Translations under genes and position numbers: made by a program
Assembly (NCBI GenBank): GCA_024234325.1
Contig: JACKOJ010000003.1
Coordinates: 406,521 to 470,520, forward strand
Direction of reading: 5' to 3'
DNA from: Pseudomonadales bacterium
GTDB lineage: Bacteria; Pseudomonadota; Gammaproteobacteria; Pseudomonadales; Pseudohongiellaceae
DNA length: 64,000 bases
Shown here: in pieces, positions 39,930 through 48,511 of the stretch
Position numbering within the stretch: position 1 is the stretch's first letter
Layout of the letters: the number at the start of each line of letters is the position of its first letter
The notes under the pieces: model-generated
Databases searched by the model: none
What the model was told of the DNA's origin: nothing
The model's input: the letters and a program-made list of their open reading frames with translations, nothing else

Positions 39930-42461
39930 TTAGAAATCAGCCTTCACACGTGCGTAGAAGAAGCGACCGTTCGGGCTGAAGGCACCACTTGTCAGGTACT
40001 TGTTGCTGGTACCTGAGTTGATGTCTACCGGACGTACTTTCTCTGGCATGGTGTTGAGCAGGTTATCCGCGCCCACTACGAAGGTGTAGTTTTCGCGGAA
40101 GGTGTAGGCCAGCTCACCGGAGAAGATGGTCTTGTCGCCTACCCAGTAGTCACGAGTCGGGTCAGCACTGGACGGTACTGAGAAGTACTCATCGTAGTAG
40201 TTGGCCTGCAGCGTGATACGGAAGTCACCAATGTTGTGGTTGGCGCGGAAGTTGCCACGGTTCGCGGGGATACCGTCTTCCAGGTCAGCCACGTTGGCGC
40301 GGGTCAGCAGGCCGGGAGTGAAGCTGTCCAGTGTCTGCTTGGTCCATGCCCAGGACGCCGCGAAGTCGGTGCGACCCAGGTCATCCCAGTCCATGGACCA
40401 GGAACCCACAACTTCCACACCTTCGTTGGTGGTGGACATGTCGTTGGTGTAGTAGTTGAAGGACACGATGCTGCCTGCCCCTGAAATACCGGACGCTTCC
40501 AGCTCTGCCGCAATCGCCGGCGTAATGTCGAAGGTTGCGGAGTTCAGGATGCGGTCTTTCAGCTCGATCAGGTAGTAGTCCACGGTCAGATCCAGAGAGC
40601 CGATTTCTGTGGCTACACCGATGCTGAAGTTCTTGGACTTCTCGGGAGTCAGTTCCTTACCACCGAAACGTACGGAGATCGGGTTGGTCGGAGGAATCTG
40701 ACCCTGGGTGACGGGGATGCTGTCCACAACACCGGTGCTGATGTTGGAGATGTTCGCCTGGCCCGGAGACGGCGCGCGGAAGCCTGTGCTGATGGTGCTA
40801 CGGATGTTCGTAGTATCAGTCAGGGCGTAACGTGCTGTCAGCTTGCCATTGGTGGTGTCGCCGAAGGTGTTGTAGAAGTCCTCGTAGCGCAATGCGGCAC
40901 CCAGCAGCAGGCGCTCGGTGGCGTCCACTTCCAGGTCGACATACACGGCCCAGTTCTTGCGATCCCAGGTGCCTTGCTGGTCAGGGCCGAAACCCTGGAA
41001 ACCGTCGGAACCCACGCCTGCACCCAGACTGGAGTACGGGCCAACACGATAGGAGTTCTGGTCGTTGGAGTTCACCTTGAAGATCTCACGACGCCACTCG
41101 AAACCGTAGGCCACGTTCAGCGGAGAGTACATGCCAACGTCAACCGGCTTGGACAGGTCGATGTTGAAGTTGTTCTCGATCGTGGTGTAGATACCCGGCT
41201 CGAAGCTGGTCGGAGATTCCGGGCCCATGGACGGGTTAGTGGTGTTGGAGATCAGATAGGTCATTTCGGAGAAGCCGTTGCCGATGCTCACGTCGTAGGA
41301 CGTGTCACCCACTTCACCCTTCAGGCCCACCACGTTGGAGGCGTCGGTGTTCTTGCCGCCGAAGACCGGCGTGTAGCCGCCCGGGAACCATTCCAGGAAG
41401 GTGAAGCACTCGGAATCGGCCAGACCGGCATTGCGCGCAGCAATGGAGCTTGTCCCGAACTGGGCGTTGGCACCACGGGGGATTGTCGGGCAGGTTGTGC
41501 CAGTGCCGGGCGTCAGGTCAAAGAACAACTGGTTGGCGCCGCTGGTGAACACACCGCTGCGGTTTTCCGGGTTACGGAAGAAGAAGCCCAGCTCGACTTC
41601 CTTCTCGCTGTAGCCGGAGAAGGAGTAGAAGGTCTGGTTGCGACCCAGGTCGATGCCCATGTTGGCGAACAGGTTGACGATATTGGTATCCGGCAGACCC
41701 TGCTCCTGAGCATTTACCCTCACCGCAGTGTTGCCGCGGTCAATGATGCCCTGGGCGTCGCCACGCTGAATGGAGCGGTCAGACTTTTTCTGGTCTGTCA
41801 TGTCCATGCTGACGCTGAGGAAACCGGTCTCGCCCAGCGGGAAGCCGGCGTTGGCGGCCACATAGTTCAGCTCGCCGTCATTGGTTTCAGTCAGGTAACC
41901 TGTCTTGTACTCGACAGAGATGCCGTCACTGTTTTCCTTCGGAATGAAGTTGATCACACCCGCGATCGCGTCGGAACCGTACTGGGCGGCGGCGCCGTCA
42001 CGCAGCACTTCCACCTGACGCAGAGCGATGGGGGGGATCTGGGCGATATCAGGGAAATGTGTCCCCTGGCGACCGAACTGTACGGCTGCGGAGCGGTGAC
42101 GACGCTTGCCGCCTACCAGCACCAGGGTGTCGTCCGCAGGCAGACCACGCAGGGTAGCCGGGCGTACCAGGGAGTTGGAATCGTTGATGTCCTGAACATC
42201 GACGTTGAACGTCGGCACGAGGTTACGCAGCAGATCGTTCAGGTCGGCAGTACCCTGGTCCTGGAAGTCTGAAGCTGAGAACACATCAACCGGAGCAGCG
42301 GAGTCCAGAGCCGTTCGAGGAGCACGGCGGGAACCGGTGACCACCACTTCTTCGATGTCAGCACCCTGTCCCTGGGCCATGGCCATGGGGGCAGTTGTGG
42401 CTGCAACTGAGCCCAGCAGGGCGGCAACCGATGACATAGTCAGCAGGTTTGAGATTTTCAT
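39930..42461 (-). CDS. TonB-dependent outer-membrane receptor
   Basis: The 843-residue protein has a signal peptide ending MAMAQ, a TonB-box-like IEEVVVTGSRR, a plug domain (about 40-170; LRGLPADDTLVLVGGKRRH and EVLRDGAAAQYGSDAIAGVINF), and a 22-strand barrel ending in FFYARVKADF with terminal Phe. It imports a substrate across the outer membrane using TonB energy. The plug resembles receptors for carbohydrate or peptide-like substrates rather than siderophores, but this is uncertain. AAGGGAAAAG precedes the start. Its promoter carries the same direct-repeat element as the amine oxidase promoter, so the imported compound may be an amine or peptide. Confidence 0.92.
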   Translation of the reverse strand: MKISNLLTMSSVAALLGSVAATTAPMAMAQGQGADIEEVVVTGSRRAPRTALDSAAPVDVFSASDFQDQGTADLNDLLRNLVPTFNVDVQDINDSNSLVRPATLRGLPADDTLVLVGGKRRHRSAAVQFGRQGTHFPDIAQIPPIALRQVEVLRDGAAAQYGSDAIAGVINFIPKENSDGISVEYKTGYLTETNDGELNYVAANAGFPLGETGFLSVSMDMTDQKKSDRSIQRGDAQGIIDRGNTAVRVNAQEQGLPDTNIVNLFANMGIDLGRNQTFYSFSGYSEKEVELGFFFRNPENRSGVFTSGANQLFFDLTPGTGTTCPTIPRGANAQFGTSSIAARNAGLADSECFTFLEWFPGGYTPVFGGKNTDASNVVGLKGEVGDTSYDVSIGNGFSEMTYLISNTTNPSMGPESPTSFEPGIYTTIENNFNIDLSKPVDVGMYSPLNVAYGFEWRREIFKVNSNDQNSYRVGPYSSLGAGVGSDGFQGFGPDQQGTWDRKNWAVYVDLEVDATERLLLGAALRYEDFYNTFGDTTNGKLTARYALTDTTNIRSTISTGFRAPSPGQANISNISTGVVDSIPVTQGQIPPTNPISVRFGGKELTPEKSKNFSIGVATEIGSLDLTVDYYLIELKDRILNSATFDITPAIAAELEASGISGAGSIVSFNYYTNDMSTTNEGVEVVGSWSMDWDDLGRTDFAASWAWTKQTLDSFTPGLLTRANVADLEDGIPANRGNFRANHNIGDFRITLQANYYDEYFSVPSSADPTRDYWVGDKTIFSGELAYTFRENYTFVVGADNLLNTMPEKVRPVDINSGTSNKYLTSGAFSPNGRFFYARVKADF

Positions 42462-42561
42462 ATTTACTTTTCCCTTTTCAAACGTTTCTTTATTAGTTGC
42501 GAAAGAGGATCTGCACGTCCGCTATTGCGTGGGAGTGGACGCACAAATTTGTAGCAGGATG

Positions 42562-42620
42562 ATTATCTGGTTGGGTGGGGGCAAAGTCCTCCTAAAAACA
42601 TTCCGAATACCTCCTCAATG
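42562..42620 (-). promoter_or_regulatory. Promoter and direct-repeat activator site of the TonB receptor
   Basis: On the minus strand two AGGAGG half-sites (42610-42615 and 42588-42593, start-to-start 22 bases) are followed by ACTTT, 16 bases, then ATAATCATCCTGC with -10 GATAAT (42562-42567). The same layout with 31 of 36 identical bases over the repeat element occurs upstream of the amine oxidase (44979-45014). The half-sites end where a -35 should be, as for an activator-dependent promoter. Transcription would start near 42555. Confidence 0.65.
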
Positions 42621-42737
42621 TGTGTAAGTGCCGCAAATACGGGCCTTTTTATGATACTGGACCCTGAAGGATGACGGGAGTCCGAAGGGGAGAAATTTTC
42701 GGGGATTGTGAAGGTTTCTCAGGGGGCTGAGCGAGGT

Positions 42738-44834
42738 TTAGTCACGAATCTGGCGGGTTTGCATGCCGCTGATCTTGCGGTCTTCCAGCTCCTGCCATTC
42801 ATCCCGGGTCCACAGGTCGTTGCGGGACAGGAAGGTGTTGCTGTCATAGGCCGCCTGGGCCTTGTCGCTGAGGTGCACGCCCAGCACAGGGGCCATTTCC
42901 ATGACCCCTTCCATCAGTTGCCGTTGCCAGTGCTTGCCGAAGCTCAGTTCCTCCAGCAGTGCCTGGTAGCGGGTATCGTCCAGCACCGAGTCAGGAAAGT
43001 ATTTTTCCGCGCTGTGCGTCACGTTGAACAGGCGTCGTTTCTGTAGGGGCGGGATGGCGCGCCAGTAATCGATGCCCGAATCGATGTCTCCCAGCATGAA
43101 ACTGAGGGCACCCTTGGAGAAATTGAAGTCATCTCCCTTTGACATCAGAGCCTGGTAGGCAGGATTGCCCAATTCGACCTTTCCGCTGAGGAAACCAATG
43201 ATGGATTCGGTGTAGTGGGCCAGAAGGCCTTCGTCATCCACTTCCTGCTGGCGGCTCAGATACATCTCGGCCTGGCGGAAGTCTCCCGCCAGGGCAAGGT
43301 TGGCTGCGACGGAGCCCAGGAAGCCGATGTGGTAGGGGCGCTCCTGCAACTGGCCCTTGCCATACAGCAACTGCGATCGGGGAGGCTGGATATTGCTGCG
43401 GTAGCTCCAGACCTCATCGGGTGATATCTCGAAAGGTCCGACTTCCTGCGCCTTGTCGAGGAACTGGCGGGCTTCGTCATAGAGGCGGGCACCGATCAGG
43501 AACAGTGCGTAGTGAGCGATCGCAAACTCGGGAGGGCTTCCAGACAGGATCTGTCGGCGCAGTTGCAGCTCCTGCTGCTCCTGATTGACACCGCTCATGC
43601 GCAGCTTGATCTCGTTGACGGATGCCAGCACTGGGCTGTCCGGCGCGATTCGGGAAACTTCGCGGTGAATGTTGCTGATCAGCTCGCTGAGTTGCTGGAT
43701 GCGCGCGCTGCTGCTGTAGACGGCGAGATTGTTGGCGGCGGTGGCCACGCCCTGGTAGGCATTGATGAAATTGGGGTCCAGCTCCAGCGCCGACTGGTGG
43801 TAATCGATGGCGCGCTTGAAGTCGTCGGGGCTGAACTGGTTGTAATAGAAGTCGCCGCGCAGGAAACGTTCGTAGGCGATGGCGTTGGTGGTGCCCCAGT
43901 CCAGCATCTGGGAGCGTTCGCTTTCATCCAGGTGGACGGCGAGAGCACTCACCACGTTCGAGACGATCTGGTCCTGCAGGCCGAACAGGTCGTCCAGTGG
44001 CAGGTCAAACTGCTCGGAATACTGGTGTACCCCGTCGGATGCTCGGGTCAACTGAATGGTGACACGCAGGCGCCCCTCGGCCGTCTGCACGCTGCCATGC
44101 AGCACATGGTCCACTTTCAGGTCGCGCGCCCGGTCGGCAATGCGCTCCGAACGTGGCGACACATCGAAGTCTTCATAGCCGCGGGAAGGGGAGACGACTT
44201 CCATGTGGCTGAGTTTGGACAGCCCATTGACCAGTGACTCCCGCAGGCCATCGGTCAGGAACTGGTTGCTGGTGTCGAGCTCACGGTTGACAAAGGGCAG
44301 CACGGCGAGGCGAACGACCTGATCTTTCTCGCTGACACTGTTGCTGCTGGGCCACAGCAGTACGGACAGGAAGATGGCCAGTGCTGCGCAGCCTGCCAGC
44401 ACGCGTTTGTCCAGCAGGGCTCTGATCTGGAATTTGGTGGCTGATAGATGGGTCACGGACAGCGGCGTGGCGTCCTGGTCTTCGTCGTGTGCGTCATCCT
44501 GGGCAATGTCGCGACGAACCTCAGCAATCAGGGAGTAGCCGCGCTTCGGAATAGTGCGGATATAGCTCGGCTGGTGGGCGTCGTCGCCCAGGGCGCTGCG
44601 CAGTTCCGCAATGGCCTTGTGCACGGCGTGATCGGACGGAAACGTGCCCTGCCAAAAATGGTTCAGCAGTTCTTCGTGACTGACCACCTCCCCTGCGTTT
44701 TCCGCAAGATAGTTGAGCACATCCATGCTGCGGGGGGTGATTTTCACCTCCTGGTCGCCCTGATGCAGGGTGCAGGTGGTCAGGGAGACTTCCCAGTCAC
44801 CTATGTTAAATCTGTGTAGCTTCTCAGTAGTCAC
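42738..44834 (-). CDS. CadC/ToxR-like transmembrane transcriptional regulator with TPR sensor
   Basis: The 698-residue protein starts at GTG 44834, preceded by GGAAG; a TTG further upstream gives an unnatural N-terminus. Residues 8-103 are an OmpR/PhoB-type winged helix (KITPRSMDVLNYLAENAGEVVS, ending RTIPKRGYSLI). A single transmembrane segment lies at 146-162. The periplasmic part begins with a TolB-like RLAVLPFVNRE domain (about 175-320) and continues with TPR helices (ALELDPNFINAYQGVA and others). CadC-type proteins bind DNA directly from the membrane and often bind direct repeats. It is flanked by two copies of such a repeat, at the TonB receptor and amine oxidase promoters. Confidence 0.87.
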   Translation of the reverse strand: MTTEKLHRFNIGDWEVSLTTCTLHQGDQEVKITPRSMDVLNYLAENAGEVVSHEELLNHFWQGTFPSDHAVHKAIAELRSALGDDAHQPSYIRTIPKRGYSLIAEVRRDIAQDDAHDEDQDATPLSVTHLSATKFQIRALLDKRVLAGCAALAIFLSVLLWPSSNSVSEKDQVVRLAVLPFVNRELDTSNQFLTDGLRESLVNGLSKLSHMEVVSPSRGYEDFDVSPRSERIADRARDLKVDHVLHGSVQTAEGRLRVTIQLTRASDGVHQYSEQFDLPLDDLFGLQDQIVSNVVSALAVHLDESERSQMLDWGTTNAIAYERFLRGDFYYNQFSPDDFKRAIDYHQSALELDPNFINAYQGVATAANNLAVYSSSARIQQLSELISNIHREVSRIAPDSPVLASVNEIKLRMSGVNQEQQELQLRRQILSGSPPEFAIAHYALFLIGARLYDEARQFLDKAQEVGPFEISPDEVWSYRSNIQPPRSQLLYGKGQLQERPYHIGFLGSVAANLALAGDFRQAEMYLSRQQEVDDEGLLAHYTESIIGFLSGKVELGNPAYQALMSKGDDFNFSKGALSFMLGDIDSGIDYWRAIPPLQKRRLFNVTHSAEKYFPDSVLDDTRYQALLEELSFGKHWQRQLMEGVMEMAPVLGVHLSDKAQAAYDSNTFLSRNDLWTRDEWQELEDRKISGMQTRQIRD

Positions 44835-44978
44835 GGGGCTTCCATTCGGGGGAGTTTGACGCGTATTGCCGGCTTCATTGCCTGTAGTAGTTATGAGCAG
44901 AAGTAGAGCGCAGAAAGCGGGGCAGGTCAAGAAGCGCTAGCGGCTTCCGGGGTGGGCTGAGACGCCGTAATTACGCGG

Positions 44979-45035
44979 TTTAGGAGGTTTTCAGAAGGAT
45001 TTTAGGAGGACTTTCGCGCAAGGCCCCGCAATAAT
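44979..45035 (+). promoter_or_regulatory. Promoter and direct-repeat activator site of the amine oxidase
   Basis: Two AGGAGG half-sites (44982-44987 and 45004-45009, 22 bases start to start) are followed by ACTTT, 16 bases and ATAATCACCCTGC with -10 AATAAT (45030-45035). The predicted start is near 45042. Compared with the TonB receptor promoter, repeat, spacing and -10 region all match. The site also lies 145 bases upstream of the divergent regulator gene and might take part in autoregulation. Confidence 0.65.
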
Positions 45036-45088
45036 CACCCTGCGCCCGAATCCGCCCCTGGAAGGTCGTTGTGAGCCAGGGGGAATTG

Positions 45089-46717
45089 ATGGGTGGCAAG
45101 ACTCATTACCGCCGAACAGGATCAACAGAGGATAAGCAAGTGTCAGTGTCCAAGCCCGTTACACGTCGAGAATTTCTGAATCTGATTGCCGCCGCTGGTG
45201 GCACCGCCGCCGTACTCGGTATTACCGGCGCTCTGGGCATGATTCCGAGCAGCGCCCAGGCGAGCGTCCCCGATCTGATGCAACTCAATGGCCGCAAGAA
45301 GAAGGTCGTGATTCTGGGTGCCGGTATTGCCGGGCTGACTACCGCCTACGAACTCATCAAGGCGGGTTATGACTGTACCGTGCTGGAGGCCTCTCACCGG
45401 GCGGGTGGACGGGTGTTTACCGTGCGCGCCGGCACTCTGATCGACGAGATCGGCAATCCCCAGTACTGCGAATTTGACGACGAGCCCCACCTGTACTTCA
45501 ACGCCGGTGCGGCGCGCATTCCCAGCACTCATACCAATGTTCTGCACTATTGCAAGGAACTGGGCGTTGAGCTGGAGATGTTCATCAACGAGAACAAGGC
45601 GGCCTGGATTCAGGACGATAACATCCTCGGCGGCAAGCCCATCCGCAACCGAGAGCTTTCCACCAACGTTCGCGGCTTCATGGCGGAGCTGATGGCCAAG
45701 GCCATGCAGGACGGCGACATGGATCAGCCCTTCAGCAACGATGAGGCCGAAATCATCATGGGCCTGATCCGCAGCTTCGGCGACCTCGACAGCAACTTTA
45801 AGTACAAGGGCAGCGACCGTGCCGGTTATGCGTCCGGGGACTATGTAACCCACACCGCCCAGTTTGAAATGATTCAGATCCGTGATCTGCTCAAGGCGAA
45901 TGCTCTGCGCAACGTTGTCACAGACAACGAAGGTGAGACCGGCCCCATGCTCATGCAGGCGGTGGGCGGCAACGATCACATTCCCTACGGTTTCGTGAAC
46001 AAGATCAAGGATCACGTGAAGTTCCGCGCCATGGTGACGGCGATCGAGCTGAACGACAAGGGCGTCACGGTGCAGTACGACTACGACGGGCAGCGCCTGT
46101 CCATCGACGCCGACTACTGCTTCAACAGCATTCCCACTCACTTCATGGCGGGTATCAAGCACAACCTGCCCGCAGGCTATGCCAAGGACATGAAGTACAT
46201 CCGTCGCGGTACGGCAATGAAAGGGGCCTTCCAGGCGAAGGAGCGTTTCTGGGAGAAGGAAGGCATCTACGGTGGTATCACCTGGACCAACCAGCCCATC
46301 CGCCAGATCTGGTATCCCGCACATGGTATCCACAAACAGAAGGGTGTCATTCTGGCGGCCTATGACTACGGCAACGGTATGCCCTACACCCGCATGACCC
46401 AGGAAGAGCGCATCGAGATGATGCTGGCGCAGGGTGAGAAGGTGCACCCGAATTACCGTCAGATGGTCGAGAAGCCCATTACCATTGCCTGGCACCGCAT
46501 GAATCACATGCTGGGCTGCTCTGCCCGCTGGCGTGTGGAGACTCCGGAAGAGCAGCGAATTTTTGCCACGCTGCAGGCGCCTGTAGACGGTAAGTACTGG
46601 TGTATTGGTGACCAGATCAGTCACCACACTGCCTGGATGGAAAGTGCCATGCAGTCTGCCCACTTTGCGTTGGCCGAGCTCGACCGACGTGTGCGAGCGG
46701 AGGCGGCCAGCGCCTGA
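45089..46717 (+). CDS. Tat-exported flavin amine oxidase
   Basis: The 542-residue protein has a Tat signal, TRREFLNLIAAAGGTAAVLG (Arg at 26-27 for the ATG at 45089). GTG at 45140, behind AGAGGATAAGCAA, would give a shorter and also plausible Tat signal, so the start is uncertain. The FAD motif GAGIAGLTTAYEL (78-90) with Glu100 and AGGRV follows; the C-terminus has YWCIGDQISHHTAWMESAMQSA, typical of flavin monoamine oxidases and L-amino-acid oxidases. It would oxidise an amine or amino acid to an imine in the periplasm. Exported RidA, cytochrome c4 and the shared promoter element tie it to a periplasmic pathway. Tryptophan 2-monooxygenase-like chemistry is another possibility. Confidence 0.87.
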   Translation: MGGKTHYRRTGSTEDKQVSVSKPVTRREFLNLIAAAGGTAAVLGITGALGMIPSSAQASVPDLMQLNGRKKKVVILGAGIAGLTTAYELIKAGYDCTVLEASHRAGGRVFTVRAGTLIDEIGNPQYCEFDDEPHLYFNAGAARIPSTHTNVLHYCKELGVELEMFINENKAAWIQDDNILGGKPIRNRELSTNVRGFMAELMAKAMQDGDMDQPFSNDEAEIIMGLIRSFGDLDSNFKYKGSDRAGYASGDYVTHTAQFEMIQIRDLLKANALRNVVTDNEGETGPMLMQAVGGNDHIPYGFVNKIKDHVKFRAMVTAIELNDKGVTVQYDYDGQRLSIDADYCFNSIPTHFMAGIKHNLPAGYAKDMKYIRRGTAMKGAFQAKERFWEKEGIYGGITWTNQPIRQIWYPAHGIHKQKGVILAAYDYGNGMPYTRMTQEERIEMMLAQGEKVHPNYRQMVEKPITIAWHRMNHMLGCSARWRVETPEEQRIFATLQAPVDGKYWCIGDQISHHTAWMESAMQSAHFALAELDRRVRAEAASA

Positions 46718-47064
46718 TGGGCAAAGAACTTGAGGCTTTGGGACATCGAGCCTCAATGGATCGGGCAGTGGTCATGACAGTGCCTGCCCGGTTCCGGTTC
46801 GCGAGGGTTTTGCTTGAGCCCGATCGAATCGACGTCATACAGGTGCCGATGGCGCCTGTTGAACTCTCCCAAGCGTTGTAGTGAAGTCTATTCGGGAAGG
46901 ATCGTGTGATCCTTCCCTTTTTTTTTTGCGCGTTGCCCAGGGTGTGTAAATGTGGCATTTCTGCGTTCCGTGCCAGGATGCTTTCGCGTAGAATCATTTA
47001 CTCCAGAACGGTCAGCACCGGCACCCGGACGACGGGCGCAGGCTCAGGGGATTCAGCCAATATC
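46718..47064. other. Structured 3' region after the amine oxidase gene (347 bases)
   Basis: No protein gene is supported here. Three hairpins follow the stop codon: TTGAGGCT/AGCCTCAA (46730-46756), CGGGCAG/CTGCCCG (about 46762-46790) and ACAGGTGCC/GGCGCCTGT (46838-46858), before the intrinsic terminator at 46894. The rest up to sixA (46927-47064) shows no clear signal beyond a leader. Confidence 0.6.
46894..46926 (+). terminator. Intrinsic terminator after the amine oxidase 3' region
   Basis: GGGAAGGATC (46894-46903) and GATCCTTCCC (46908-46917) form a perfect 10-bp stem with loop GTGT, followed by at least nine T. It lies 177 bases after the amine oxidase stop. Confidence 0.93.
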
Positions 47065-47559
47065 ATGAAGACGCTTTACCTGCTGCGACATGCGAAATCC
47101 AGTTGGGCAAACCCCGGGCAAAAAGATTACGACCGCCCCCTCAATGACCGCGGGATGCACGATACTCCCGAAATGGCTGCGCGACTTCGTGAGCGCGGGG
47201 CGCGTGTGGATCTGGTTGTGAGTTCTCCAGCAGTGCGTGCGCTCAGCACCGCAACGCTGATGTGTGAAGGCCTGGGCATCGACCCTGGCGCTATTGTGCA
47301 GGACCGTCAGATCTACCTCGCGGGCAGTCCCAAACTGATGCAGATTGTCAGCTTTATGGACGAAAGCCGGGACGCCGCCATGCTGGTGGCCCACAACCCT
47401 GCCCTCACCGATCTGGCCAATGACCTGGCTCGCGCGGGCATCGACAATATCCCCACCTGTGGGCTGGTCGCAATATCCCTGCCGGTAGAGCACTGGGCGG
47501 AGGTGACGCCGGGCGCAGGACAGGTGCTGTTTTTTGATTTCCCGAAGAATCCGGACTAG
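47065..47559 (+). CDS. sixA: Histidine phosphatase SixA-like
   Basis: The 164-residue protein starts at ATG 47065. It has the histidine-phosphatase core LYLLRHAKSSWANPG with catalytic RH, SSPAVRALSTA, and the second His in LVAHNPALTDLAN. SixA dephosphorylates phosphohistidine, in E. coli on the phosphotransfer domain of ArcB and on NPr of the nitrogen PTS. The target in this organism is unknown. The next gene starts 5 bases after the stop, so they are likely co-transcribed. Confidence 0.88.
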   Translation: MKTLYLLRHAKSSWANPGQKDYDRPLNDRGMHDTPEMAARLRERGARVDLVVSSPAVRALSTATLMCEGLGIDPGAIVQDRQIYLAGSPKLMQIVSFMDESRDAAMLVAHNPALTDLANDLARAGIDNIPTCGLVAISLPVEHWAEVTPGAGQVLFFDFPKNPD

Positions 47560-47563
47560 CGAC

Positions 47564-48511
47564 ATGGGTCGTTTCCTTTTCCTGATACTGCTCGTTCCCG
47601 CACTGTCTGCCTGTACCAGCCTGCCTCCTCCCGAAGGTCCCTGGGCATCTCCCCTGTATCATGAGCACCCGCTGGTAGGCAGCCTCTGGCGTGTTGAGGA
47701 CGGTCAGCAGGTTGACGAAGCCCTCCTGATGCAAGAAATGAACGAATCGACGTTTCTGATTCTGGGAGAGAAACACGACAATCCCGACCATCATGCCCTG
47801 CAGTTGCATGTGCTGAAACGTCTGCTGGATGCGTCCAGTCTGGCGACGGTCAGTTTTGAAATGCTGGATTCCAGCCAGGAAGAAGCCTTGCGTGCAGTGG
47901 CGGGCGGACCGGTGCTGTCGGACGCCGCCCTGCGAACACAGCTCCAGTGGGATGAAGAGGGGTGGGACTGGTCGTTCTATGGTCCCCTGCTGCAGGAGGC
48001 TCTGGGCGCCGGCGTGCCGGTGCATACCGCCAATATCAGCCGTGAGCAGATGATGGGGGTATACGGCGGTGAGCTCGATGCTGCGGTCGAGGCACGACTG
48101 AATGAGATGCAGCGCCAGCGTCTTGAACAGGATATCGACGAGAGTCATTGCGGCATGCTGCCGCAAAGCCAGTTTGCCGCCATGGTCCGGGTGCAGCAGG
48201 CGCGGGATTCCGTAATGGCGCAGAGCCTGCAGTCAACGGTCGATCTTGCCGGGGTTCATGTGCTCATTGCCGGCAATTTCCACGCGCGGCGGGATCTGGG
48301 GGTGCCGAATTATCTGACACTGGATAACGGCAGGGATCACGGTCGCCTGCTGAGCGTCGCCTTTCTTGAGGTGCATCCGGACGCGCTGACCCTGCAGGAA
48401 TACCTCGATAGCTTCTCCTCTACCCTGCCCTATGATTATGTCTGGTTCACGCCAGCGGTGGCGACGGAAGATTATTGCGCGAGTCTGCGCGGGAATGCCG
48501 CGGATCAGTGA
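47564..48511 (+). CDS. ChaN-family lipoprotein (heme-binding DUF399)
   Basis: The 315-residue protein starts at ATG 47564 and has a lipobox LSAC near residue 17. It matches ChaN/DUF399: TFLILGEKHDNPDHHALQL, VSFEMLDSSQ, YGPLLQEALGAGVPV, and AGNFHARRDLGVPNYL near the C-terminus. Campylobacter ChaN binds two cofacial hemes and is thought to help iron uptake. The role here is inferred from the family. It probably forms an operon with sixA. The end overlaps the convergent DUF4159 gene by 7 bases. Confidence 0.87.
   Translation: MGRFLFLILLVPALSACTSLPPPEGPWASPLYHEHPLVGSLWRVEDGQQVDEALLMQEMNESTFLILGEKHDNPDHHALQLHVLKRLLDASSLATVSFEMLDSSQEEALRAVAGGPVLSDAALRTQLQWDEEGWDWSFYGPLLQEALGAGVPVHTANISREQMMGVYGGELDAAVEARLNEMQRQRLEQDIDESHCGMLPQSQFAAMVRVQQARDSVMAQSLQSTVDLAGVHVLIAGNFHARRDLGVPNYLTLDNGRDHGRLLSVAFLEVHPDALTLQEYLDSFSSTLPYDYVWFTPAVATEDYCASLRGNAADQ

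Noticed and set aside
44835..44930. TTG-initiated upstream extension of the CadC-like regulator
   Set aside because: The 32 added residues have no similarity to a winged-helix N-terminus, and GTG 44834 places the domain at the usual distance from the start.
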